From positions 7,006,001 to 7,070,000 of the forward strand of contig NC_092801.1 in assembly GCF_918797505.1 (NCBI RefSeq): a stretch of DNA of 64,000 nucleotides, in the 5' to 3' direction. The notes beneath the pieces were generated by a model. It did no database searches. It was not told where the DNA came from and saw only the letters and a list, made by a program, of their open reading frames with translations. This document shows, piece after piece, positions 32,045-44,000 of this stretch. A program made the translations under genes and the position numbers. Within the stretch, counting starts at the first letter, position 1; every line of letters starts with the position of its first letter. The DNA comes from Bemisia tabaci (Eukaryota; Arthropoda; Insecta; Hemiptera; Aleyrodidae).

Positions 32045-35000
32045 GTGAGTTTTCAGTTTCTTTCCTACATTTTATTCTGCCTGGCTCGGATTGGTAATCA
32101 CAAAGGAGTGATGAACCTCGAATTTTGTCAGAGGTCAAGCAGGGGTGCAGAAACTTTTAAAAGTTCCCCTAAAGTAGATGTAGGTTTTCTCATTTCAAGT
32201 TTTCGCAGAATTTTGCCGAACGCATGAAATAATGCGGTCGACAGTTCTGCTCCCTCAAAATAGCACGCTTGAATGTTTTGTTTCAAAGAAAAAACCTCCT
32301 CCTTGTCTCAGGGCTCTCCCATTTCCTGAGAACGGACTGGGACGGCGCCGGTTTTGTGGTACAGATGTTTCTGCAACCCTGAGGTCAGCAAACTTGTTCA
32401 TACGTAGAGAAGACCTGGCAGAGTTTCCAGCTCTTTGGTAAAGCTTGAAAGTCAAGTAATTTACACAACCTGAAAAGGTGAGGGATATATAAGGCAGTGT
32501 TTTGGCTCCGCAATTTCCGCTGCTGCCGCCATTACAGGAAGCGCGGACAACTTCTGAATATCTTTTTCTGTGATTTAAGTCTCTGGAAGTGGAGATTTTC
32601 GCTCATAGTTTAGCGAAAGTCAGTGTAATTGGACCGTGTTCAACAGCGAGGAACCAAGAAATATCAGCTACATATTGCCAAATTCAACTGGGCAATCTAA
32701 ATTTTTACAAGATAACGTTTGTGCGGATTCCTTTGAAATTTTTACAGAATTTGCTTCGTACAGTGCAAAAAATTCACTGAAATCTGCACAAAAATACGCT
32801 TAACCGTTTTAATGTAAGAAATTAATTGCCAAGTTAAATTTGGCGATGGCTAATGTGGCTTGGTTCCTTTCTGCTTAATGCAGTTCCATTTACAGAACAC
32901 AAATAGAAACATAATTAAAGTAGAAGCGTCGTTTGAAGATCGGGAAAAATCAAGCGATCTGGAAATTCTAGAGTAAGAAAAAAGTAAACTAATTGGAAAA
33001 TGAAGAAATAGTGGAAACTCTGCAGAATGCACCGAGTGAAACGTCACTGTTTATTTTGAAAGTAAGAACTAATTTGGTGTTTCTGAAGTTTTAGTTAAGT
33101 ATCCACCTTAAGTTTTGCGGGTAAATTAAATGCTAGGAACAGGAATTCTCAGGGATGTTACCACTTAGAGAAGGCTCTAACCCATCAAATCTTACCCCTG
33201 TACTAATTTCTACCTCATGGATAATTGTCAACTGGTTCCGAAAAGTAACATATTTCATTTTACCCTTTGTGATAAGGCCTCAACGTAATATGCCAGGATA
33301 AATGCCCAAGTTACTCAAGTGTTGTTAGTTCAATATTGTAAATTGTTGCTGTAGACAAAAAAAAAAACACTTTAAAAAATTAAGCCCATCTTTTGGACCA
33401 TACAATCATGTACTTTAAGTCATTGATGCCTTTTTATATTTTGAAATCAATTTTCATTCTTTACAATCAATTTCCACGAATTTCCGAATTTTGGCTCGCC
33501 TGCATTGTGGATTTTCTATGTTCAAGGAACTTTGTCCAACCTTGAAAAGTTAGGAAAAATGTATGAGTTTTGCTGCGGAAATTTTTTCCTCCTGCCAAAA
33601 CATTCTCGTTTTTTCACTCTCAAGATACTTTTCACCTTTAACTGTTTGTGAATTATGATTAGAATTTTTATCAGAAACCTTTTCAAAGAACCCTGAAAAG
33701 CCAGGGAAAAGTCGGGGGCTTTTAATGTTCAGAAAATCCGAAAAGTCAGGAAATTTTTAAATCCAAGAGAATTTTTCACCGTGCAAACAGCGATGTTTAC
33801 GGTAGGTCGTGATTCGGAAAGCTGGAAGAATTGAAGACACTCCGCCTTTCTCAAATGCTAGGTCTGAATGCATTTAGTCGTGCTCTTGGAATGTTCCTGT
33901 TGCATACACAGAACCTTGCAGGCAATCTGGTTTTCATAGGTGCAGAAGCACAGCACAACGTAGGAATGGCTGCGGTTGTTGTCGAGGGTTTTTTACGCTG
34001 CATTTACAATTGAATCTCGTGCAAAAACCGCCAATGTCCATTTTTCCAGTCTTAAGTTTTTTTGAGTCAATAATGCTTATAAAGAGTTGATACAACCTTA
34101 CAAATGGACGCATTTCTGTCAAACGGAACTATGTGCATTAAGAAATGAGCCCTGAGACCCATAAGAATACATGCATACCAGGGCTCACGTCAAAATGTAC
34201 ATAGTTCTGTTTGCCAGAAATGCGTCTACTTGATGAAAGGACTCGTTTTGGGATTCAGGAAACCTGAAGAAGAGTTTCAACGCCACTTTCGTAGTTGCAA
34301 CCAACTCCGAAAAGTATTATGAACTCAAAAAAATTTAAGACTGGAAAAATGGACATTAGCGGTTTTTGCACGTCCCGATTCAATGGAGAATTTGCACACA
34401 CTTTATTGCTTCATCTGAGAGTGCCTTATGAGCTAAGTTTGCAGTATTTTTCATGATTTTTTTTTGGTATGGGAAATTGGAGGAAAATGAATTTAAAATG
34501 TTAAAATAATTCAAATTGTTTACCGCGAAATTCGGATGAGTCGTGTAGCACCATGACTGCATTGGAAAATGGTGCAAATTGCAGAAATGCCATCGGTAAT
34601 TTGCGGGATTGCCATTCATAATGCCTTCGTGGCAATGTTTTTCGTAACTAATTTGCACCATTTCCCTGGTAAAAATTGGCGATAAGAGCTGCGTTTCAAA
34701 TTACCATAGGAATTTTTATAGCCGGCTAAAGAAGGCTACAGAAAATCATATAGCTGGCTGTAGAATGCGGAGGAAATCATACGGCCGGGCTATACGAAAA
34801 GATAAAAAATTATGCAGCCGAGCTATAGTTCCTATCGCCGGGCTTCACACTTTATCGCCTGGCTGTTGCTTTTTCGCCATCGATTATAAAAGGCTATAAG
34901 AAATTGTGTAGAAATTCGTGTGCTTTGGAAATCATTAAGATTGATACGGAGCCACCTTAATGTTTACAAAACACACGTTATATTTTCCTTTAATACATAT

Positions 35001-38000
35001 TTTTTTTTCATCAATTAAAACGAGAATAATCCATACAGGATGTGCAAACATTTCAAAATCATGAGTTGAATGACTCCGCCAGATTAAATATTAGAGCCTA
35101 ACACAAAGCGGAGCGGCGACGCACTGGCGCCTACAAACCTAACAGGGATACTTTACGCATTGCGCAACGCCTGAAGTCTCCACTTGGGTTTGTAGGCGCC
35201 AATGCGCGTTTCGCGTTGGCTGCCTGCCGCGCCTCAGCGTGCCACGCCACGGCGCTTTAAGCAACCATTTCACACCAGACGTATTGCACAGTATCATACG
35301 AAACTGAAGGCGCTCTAATATATTAGGACTGGCAGGCATCCATCAAAAGTACGGAGCTTTCCTCGCAAAATAAATCAAGATACTACGGCCCAAAAAGAGA
35401 GCAGTAGTCCAAAAACTCACTAAGTCCTAGCATCCGTAATTAGTAACGTTTAGCATAAACTTTATCGCCTGGCTGTTGCTTAGTCGCCATCGGCTATGAA
35501 AGGCTATAAGAAATTGTGTAGCCGGCTATAGATGCAATTGGAAATCTTACAGCCGGCTGTAGGTCTATGGTATTTTGGAACACAGATTCTACTGCCAATT
35601 TTTACCAGGGTTAGCAACGCTGCGCTGCCGTGATTCAACATGGCTCACTTGACCTCCGGGAACGGAGATGTTGCATGTGTGAGGGATTTGCGATTTGACT
35701 ATTGATTCTTACGTAAAAGTTCGCGAGAAACACGATGGTGCCCCTGGTTTTCTCTGAAATCAAGTCCCAAGCTCAGAAAAAGCTCTCAAGTAGTTGAGGC
35801 CAAAATGGAGAGGATATCCCACGCTATCCTGAGAGTCCACGTCTAGGTCCATGCAAAGATAGGGAGCAAATACATTGACAGGGCTGCCACTTTATTTGTG
35901 GACTCTAAAGCTGAAAACACTGTAACCCTGCTAATGTATTTACTCCCTATCTTCGCATGGAGAGTTTGTCTTGATGTAAACGTGGACTTTCTGGATAGCG
36001 TGGGCTATCCCCGGCCATTTTGGCCTCAACTTGAGAGCTTTTTTTGAGCTTGGGAGTTGATTTCGGAGAAAACCAGTGGCACCATCGTGTTTCTCGCAAA
36101 CTTTTACACAAGAATCAACAGTCAAATCGCAAATTCCTCACACATGCAACATCTCCGTTGCATAGTAATAACTAGAGGTAACACGATTGTAAATGCTTGG
36201 GAAGTAATTAAGAACCGTAGCCATACTTTGTACTATCGTTGTACCTAAGAAAACCAGAGCGCCTGAAAATGTGTGTGTATGCAACACGGACATCGTGAGA
36301 ACACGAATAGTTGCATGCAGACCTATAGCCATTGAAAGAGCCGCAGCGCCTTCAATGTGTCACTCGTTGCATTCCAACGTCGTTATCGCACGACGCACGG
36401 TGGATCGAGTCAGTTTTAAGGTGTGCTTTAAAATGATAATTTTACAAGGAAACCATTGGAGCCATGTTCAGGTCCTTAAAATTGTGTCTAAACGCAGTTA
36501 TGAGCTTTTAAAGTTTCCGAATTTTGTCCGACCTGTCCTATTGACTCGATCCTCTCTGCGACGATAGGGCGGCTCGAGTATTCAATTCAAAAGTGATACA
36601 CTGCCGTGCTAAGGAAGAACGCCGTATGAACCATGAACATTCGACAGTTGCCAAATTTCCCTCGATGAAACATGGATATTTATCACATTCGCGCATATTT
36701 TTCCTTGAAATTTCCAGTTATTTTAGATGAAATTGCGTACTAAATTGTCTGAAAATTTTGTAAAATAATGTATGTGTCAGCCCTGTCAATGTATTTGCTC
36801 CCTATCTTCGCATGGAGAGTTTGTCTTGATGTAGAGGTGGACTCTCAGGATAGCGTGGGATATCCCCTCCATTTTGGCCTCTTTTTGAGAGCTTTTTTTG
36901 AGCTCGGGAGTTGACTTCAGAGAAAACCAGTGGCACCATCGTGTTTCTCGCGAACTTTTACGTAAGGAACAAGAGGCAAATCGCAAATTCCTCACACATG
37001 CAACATCTCGATTGGAAGTTGCTCTCGTCGGCTGTTCGGAACCGAGTGAAAAGAAAGAAACAGGGACGTCACAAGAAGAAATAGGGACAAATTTTGCTGT
37101 TTCGGACAAAACACGTCTGAACACGACATCTCAAAATTCACATTGCTCAGGGGCCCCATCATAGAATAATAACTAGCTGACGCTATAAGAAGGGCCACGG
37201 CAACCTTTTCAATAGGACAGCGTTTTCCATGACCTTGAACGATCTCAGTTAACCATGTCATTGTTGTTAGTTATGAATCTCAGTTAACCATCCTCGGCGC
37301 AGCTCGTATTCGCTCGGCCTGTCGACCATTTCAAGGTCATTCGAAGGCCCGTTGTGGATTCGTCCCCGTGGCGCTTCTTATAGCGAAGCTATTCATTATT
37401 CTATGGTCCAGACAACCCTGGCGTCTGGCCGAGGGAAACGGGCACATCACAGCAGGAACGACATGAGTTTCCAGAACCCTCGAGCGATTCCCGAAAACCC
37501 TGAACACTTGCAGGTTATCGCCCGGCCGGCCAACCCAAGAGACCTTGGAGAAGTAGTGTCGAGACGGGTGTGAGAAAGGGGAACTCTCTTCGCCGCCGGC
37601 ACCCTGTCCCTTCAACCCTGTCCCTTCCCGCGCATCGGGCACAGTCCCTTCTCCTCAGTGTCAATCTTGAGTTTTGACGCAGTTGACGATCGGGCGCCGA
37701 AGTTACGCTCACTACAAGTGTTTTTGTTCAACCCCCGAAGACAGCAGGTGAATTCTAGGATTCTCAGTGCGCGATACCCATCAAGTGTCTATATCCCCGC
37801 GGTATTGTTCTTGTCGTCCCGTTATCACTGACGTTTTTAGCGCGACGCTTTGCAATGGGGTTCATATGTCCGGAAAACAGCGGAGACAACGGCATCTCAG
37901 ACGGTGGCCAGTCGACCTCCAAGAAGAAGAATCTAATTTTGCGTACGTATCCTCTTGTGACGCAAGGCAGAAGACGTAACCCTGCTGAGCGCATACACTG

Positions 38001-41000
38001 GAAAAAAAAACACATTGGATCTGGAGTCCAGACTCTTGAAAACATTGTCAAGAAAAAATACTCTTGATTCAATCGGATTTTTGCTCGAAACAAAACGAAA
38101 TCCGCTTAAAATAAGAAGCTTGGTTCTTGATTTAAGCTAGATTCTGATTGAATCAAGAGTACTTTTTCTTGTCGATGTTTTTAAGAGTCTGGACTCTAGA
38201 TACAATGTGTTTTTTTTTCTTTTCTTTTCTTTTTTTTTCCAGTGTAGTTTTTTTGCGAACGAAACTGTGGAACGCGCTCTCCAATGCGATGAAAATAGTT
38301 AAGCGCGCTCTTTAATGTGAAGGAGATAGTGAACAGTTCACTGTAAAGTACGCATGTTCCTTTGTGGACAGCAGTGTGAAGCGACAGCCTCAAAAAATAC
38401 GAAGACTAACAATAAGTGTTTTTTTCACCCCTGCCCTCGTGTCCCTGGTGCGTTTCATTCGTTCCACGCCGCAGGGACTTCATCGAACAACCCAACAGTG
38501 CAGACCGAAGACAACACCCCTTTGACGGAAAGAACCTGATTTTGAGTTAATAAAACATCTGGTCGCCGGGTTCCACATGTGCTCTTTTGAAAACTTAAAA
38601 AAAAGTCTTGGCCTGTGAAACAGCGCCATTTGACAGTAGGAGGAATGTAATTTTTTAAACCTCAGTTCGGGGTGTCTAGCATCAGGTTTTTCTCGATTTT
38701 CCCGATTCTATCAGGATTTGAGGTCAATCTGGATTTAATCCGGATTTCATCAGGATTTGTTCAGGATTTGAGATAAAATCGGTCGTAAAATCAGGAATTG
38801 AGAAAAGTCGGCCGTCTGATCGGATTTTTTTGTCGAGCTATTTTTGTGAAGTTATTTTTCCCCGCCAAAAATCAGGATTTGATCAGAATATGAAAAAATC
38901 ACGAAATCAGGATTTCCTAAAATGAAAAAAAACTAGACACCCTGGAGAAGCACTAAAAGCCGAAAATTTACTTTTTCACAAATTCTCATCAGGGCCGTTG
39001 TAGATTCACAAAGCAGTGAAAGTATAAAGCATTGAGTGGTTGCGTGATGATTAAGTTAGTCTTGTCGCCACCCGATTTTTTATCTCTTTTTTCGTTTTTG
39101 CAGCTGAAAATGAGTTGGTGACGACCCGAAACGTTCTGCCTTTTTTGGGTTTTGATGTTTTTGGCCTTGTTTACCCGTTTTTTACTTTCTTTTTATCGCA
39201 CTCGTTTTTTCGGGCATGTCTTCTCGTGTACTTTAGGGTAAAGCAATATACTATCACACCCCAAATGAAGGTAAGGCCGTAGCCAGGTGTCGAGGAGGAG
39301 TTACCTAAGGGTTGCGAATAGTTCTTGAAAGCCGAAAGTTAGTCGTTTTTTCAGCCTTCAGATTTCCTCATACCGGAAAATTTCCTCCGTCCGCGAACAG
39401 TTCAACAACACTGCCGTGCTAAGGAAGAACGCCGGCCGTGTGAGCTTTCAGGCGTTGCCATATTTCCTCCAATATACAGCGAATTTACTGGGAAAATTGT
39501 GAATATTTTTCTCTGAATTTTTAGACAATTTTGTTTGCGATTTGATTTGAGCTAACTAATCTCAAACTTTCAAGGGAAAATAAGCATAACTTTCCTTGAA
39601 AGTACATGTTTTATCCGGGAAAATTTAGCAGCCATCGAATGTTCATACGGCGTTCTTCCTTAGCATGGCAGAATATGCGATGTGCCATAATATTTCAAAA
39701 GTCAGCGGGCCTGCTCTGTTTTCCTCATTTTTCGCCTTTTTCTGCCGTGGAACGCAAAAACGCCGTTAACACCATTTTACATTTTTTGTAAACAATGTAT
39801 CATAGCAGAAAAACTTGTGTACCATGAGACTATATTTTTACAGAATTTTTCCGCAAATACTATCAAGAACTTAACGAAAAATTTGAGGTGCAATTGCTGA
39901 TTCAACAATTCAATTGCTACAAACAGTGAGAGCAATGTTTCAACGCAGATTTTACAACAAAAAAATGCTACTTTAACCACATTGTAAACTAATTTAACCA
40001 CGGGGCTGGTTGAAGTAGCATTTTTTTTGCTACTTAAACCACATGGTAAACTAATGTAACCACGGGGGTGGTTAAAGTAGCATTTTTTTGTTGTAAAATC
40101 TGCGTTGAAACATTGCACTCACTGTTTTTAGCAATTGAATTGTTGAATCAGCAATTTTTTTTTCCGTGTAGGTAATAGTTTTTATTTTAAAAAGTGTTTT
40201 GTTCCAAGAAACGAGGGAAAATCTTGATGGATTTTCGGCGTTTTTGCCGAGCACGGCAGCATAAAAGGAGGAGATTTTAGGTGGAAGAAGAAATGCATCG
40301 AAAAATTTCCTCATGTACTCGAGGATTTCCTCACGTCACACAATACGTCGCCCTCACGACGAAGGGGCGTATCATCAAAATTGGCCATTTTGAGTTATGA
40401 ATGGATTCTTCTGCACCTCAAGTTCCTTCTTCCATCGAGCCTTCTTTGAGAGCTCAACTCTCAATATTAACTGAGTTATTAAGGAAAAACAAAAAGGCGT
40501 ATCATAAGAAAGACCTTTTCTGAATTCGGCAAACGGGCGCATCATATAATGCGCCGCTTCGCGGTGTCCGCTACCTGACTTCTACTCTATGATACGTCCT
40601 CGAAAATCAGACCCTTTCCGTTTGCGCGACACAATATGCCCGTCACTCATTGATCGGGTGTGTTTCTTAGTTATTGTTTCTGCATTTTGTTATCCCTGCT
40701 GCAGATTTTAGATCAATCTGGCGGTATTTTTTTATTATTTGTCGGCGTGTTTTAATGCAACAGCCTAAAGAGCTCTTTTTTGTTATTCGTCAGGACCAGT
40801 GGCGTAACGGGCGCCCCCGCAGACCCTGCTATGCAGGGGGGCCCAAGCGCCTAGGGGGCCCTCCGGGCCTTCGGCCGCCGAAATTTTGTTTTTCTCTGTC
40901 TCTTTGATGCTTAGCTTTGGTTTCAAACTTTGGGCCTTTACTTACCGAGATGGGGCTTCTTCCGCTGATTTTTATTGTTAGCTCAGGGTTTTTCATACTT

Positions 41001-44000
41001 CTTTTGGACTGTTCCTAACTTTTTTTTTTGCTGAAGGGCCCCTGCCTTCCAATGTCCACTCAGTGATTACTAAATTTTTCTCTTTTTTGTCACTTTTCGT
41101 AGGTATTTCGGGCTTTGGGTGACCCATGAATCTAAAGGGCCCACAAGGCCCTTGGAGGCCCTTCGATTCTTGGGCCTGCATGGGCCCTTTTGTAGATCCT
41201 TGGGCCTGGGCTGGGCCCCCGCCACCCTTTAGATCCTTGATCCTTTAGGGGCCCCATTTAATCGGGTACGGGATCCGGGACAGTGAGGGGAGAGGCATTC
41301 CAAGTCCAAGTCCGTGATTTGAAATTTCTCGGGCCAAAAAACGGGAAGGGGTGAGGGAAGTAGAGGGGCGGGAGGGGGGATGATTTTGGAATTTTATCGA
41401 CATGGGGGGGGGGGCCCTAGAAAAAATTTTGCAGGGGGGCCCAGCGGAAGTCCGTTACGCCACTGGTCAGGACTCAGGAAACCTAAGTCGGGGGTGTTTC
41501 GGTAAACACGATTCGTATTGTCAGTCGGGACTCATTGATGTCGATGGCTTTTCGCCTCATAATTTTGGTCTGACAGGATTTTCTGGGAAAAGATCTAAAT
41601 TGTCTGGGGGTGTATAGACGGCAAATGTCAAACGATTCTCAACTAGGTCAAGATTTTTTCAGTTTCTATTTACGTATCAATAAACACTTCGTTAGCTCTA
41701 GTTAGTCTAGTTGTTCTCTTTTGACGACGAATCAAATGTAATCATGTTCGTTTTCATTTGTCTTTCACCTGTAATTATAATAAGTGTAAATTGACTAGTA
41801 TCGATGGTTGATTCTTTGATTTTTCAGGCATACTCTTGCTTCATCATTTAATTGAACATTCATCATTCATATTTAACTTATTGTTATAACTGTCCATACA
41901 CAGTTTTCACTACCTGGCCATCAAGAGTAAGCAAAATGAAGTATTTTAAATTGAATAAGAGAAAAAATCTTTCCGCCGTTTTGTTCAGGTAATGAGATTC
42001 CAATATTTAACGTATCAAAGCTTTTGGTAACATTATTAATTTTCAGCAATTAAGGATGGTAAAAATACATTTGGAGTGGCAATGAAAACATTATTTTTAA
42101 ACACTTCAAGTTGCGACCTCTTTTGATCAAAAGTAAATGCAGTTAACCAAATTTGACTTGTCGTGTCAGAAATGAAATTAAGCATCCTAATGCTGTCAAT
42201 TTTAACAGTTAACATTATTTCATCTTTGGCGAATGAAAAAATCGGTTTTACTTTATCTTTCAAAATGAAATGTCATAGTGTGCCCTAAAATTGGAATATC
42301 GACACATCTCTTTGAATTTAACCTCCTCTTTTTCTTATTTAACATAAACACCCCTAAATTGAAGTATGTAAAACTATCAAGGAAGACATAAAATATATCC
42401 TCTTATGTTTATAACTTCAGCATAGATTCCTTTAAAGTCTTATTAACGAGACACTGCTTTTGAATATTCTGATTAAATATACGCTTTCTTGATTTTCTCA
42501 TTTTCATAACCTTTTAGACATCTCAAAAAGGATGTTGTTACCTTAAACCATAGTAAATATACAATACTGCCCACCTAGAAAAAATTCTGAAGAAAAATCA
42601 AACTCAAAGAAAATAAATTAAGTGAAAGAACTAACAAGAAAGGAATGAAATGGGGGAAGATACACGGAAAAAACGAGCTTAGGGTTGGGACCTACATGTT
42701 AGTGCTGGACACTAACGAGGGTTAGGTCAAATGAAGCCACCAAGTCAGAGGAGTGCTGGGCACTAAACAGCTCGAGGCTGGGTCACTAAGGAAGAAGTAG
42801 TGTCAAGCCCTAAAGTGATTTTGGAGCGAGCGTAAAATATGAAACGCCCCCACCTGGGACCGAACTCGGATCGCGCCGGAGGAAGACCAGCGCGTTACCA
42901 CCAGGCTATGGTGACTCCGACGTCTCGTGGGTGAATTTACACCTGTTAAGCGCAACTACGTCTCGCGGCATCTGATTAGTACTACTCATGTTCAGTGCCC
43001 ACCTGTACTGCCTTCCGGTGTTGAGCTGTACAGCGCTTAGACGCCAGCCCTCAACTACTCCCCACTAAACGGCCAGGAGTGCTCAACACTAGTCTTGTTT
43101 TTTCCGTGTAATATTTCAATGATATCAGGGCTGCTAGGCATAATTTTACAAATTCAATATGATATTTAAAATCCTGATATTTTTCCGGTGCTGAGTGCGA
43201 AAAAAAAATCAGATACGTTAATTAGGGACCTAGCGGCGAAAGAATTCCGTTCTTCTAAATCTTATTTTTGCTCTCCTGAAAAGTAGTCAAAATCTTGATA
43301 CGCCCCTTCGTCGTGAGGGCGACGAATAGATCGAGTCAATCAGAGAAGTCGAACTTGAAATTTTCAACTAGTACTGCAAATTCTGATGTTTAATTCGTCA
43401 CATTTTGAATTTCAAGGAGTGCGTCTAGAAGAAAATCTCACGAGGAAACCAATGGAACCACTTTTGAAACCTCAAAGTTTTGTATAAAAGGAGTTATAAG
43501 CTTTTTAAAGTTTCCAAGTTTTGTCCGATCTCTCTTTTTGACTCGATCCACTGTGCGCATGCTCTAGTATTTTCCGTACATCAGCGCGTTTGTTCGTGAG
43601 AAGGGTGCCTACTGGCAGTGAAAAATGTCATTCTAGAAAAAAGAGAAGAAGAAATATCCATGGAATTCCACATGGCTTCCTTTGCCAATCCGTGATAATT
43701 CTTCAAGAATGTCTTATGACAGCATTTGCGAGTTTCAATTTCACTAGCGCTTCCGGTGATTTTGATTACAGGCATGCGCGCGTTAGCGGATCCAGCAAAT
43801 TGGCAACATTATTGTTTTTTCCCCATTCAACCATACGTAAATGTATCGATTTTTGTTGGGGCCAGGTGCACCGACATTAACGATTATTTATCATAGGTTT
43901 AAATGGAGGAAATCCGATGTTGCCAAATTGCTGGATCCGCTTCTGCGGGGAGTTCTTAGTCTTCCCGTTTAAATTAAAAACCCCTTCTTCCTCAGGAACA

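Larger units (their letters stand above)
40346..43324. mobile_element. 3-kb element with perfect 29-bp inverted ends
   Basis: CGTCGCCCTCACGACGAAGG at 40346 and its complement ending 43324 match over 29 bp, with AATA on both outer sides. It contains a hAT insertion (40797-41465) and a TA-flanked MITE (42661-43110). No reading frame longer than about 75 codons, so no transposase. The two ends could also be two halves of separate elements. Confidence 0.55.

Noticed and set aside
42853..42922. Possible tRNA gene on the minus strand
   Set aside because: A and B boxes are present but the acceptor stem does not pair, and it lies inside a MITE.
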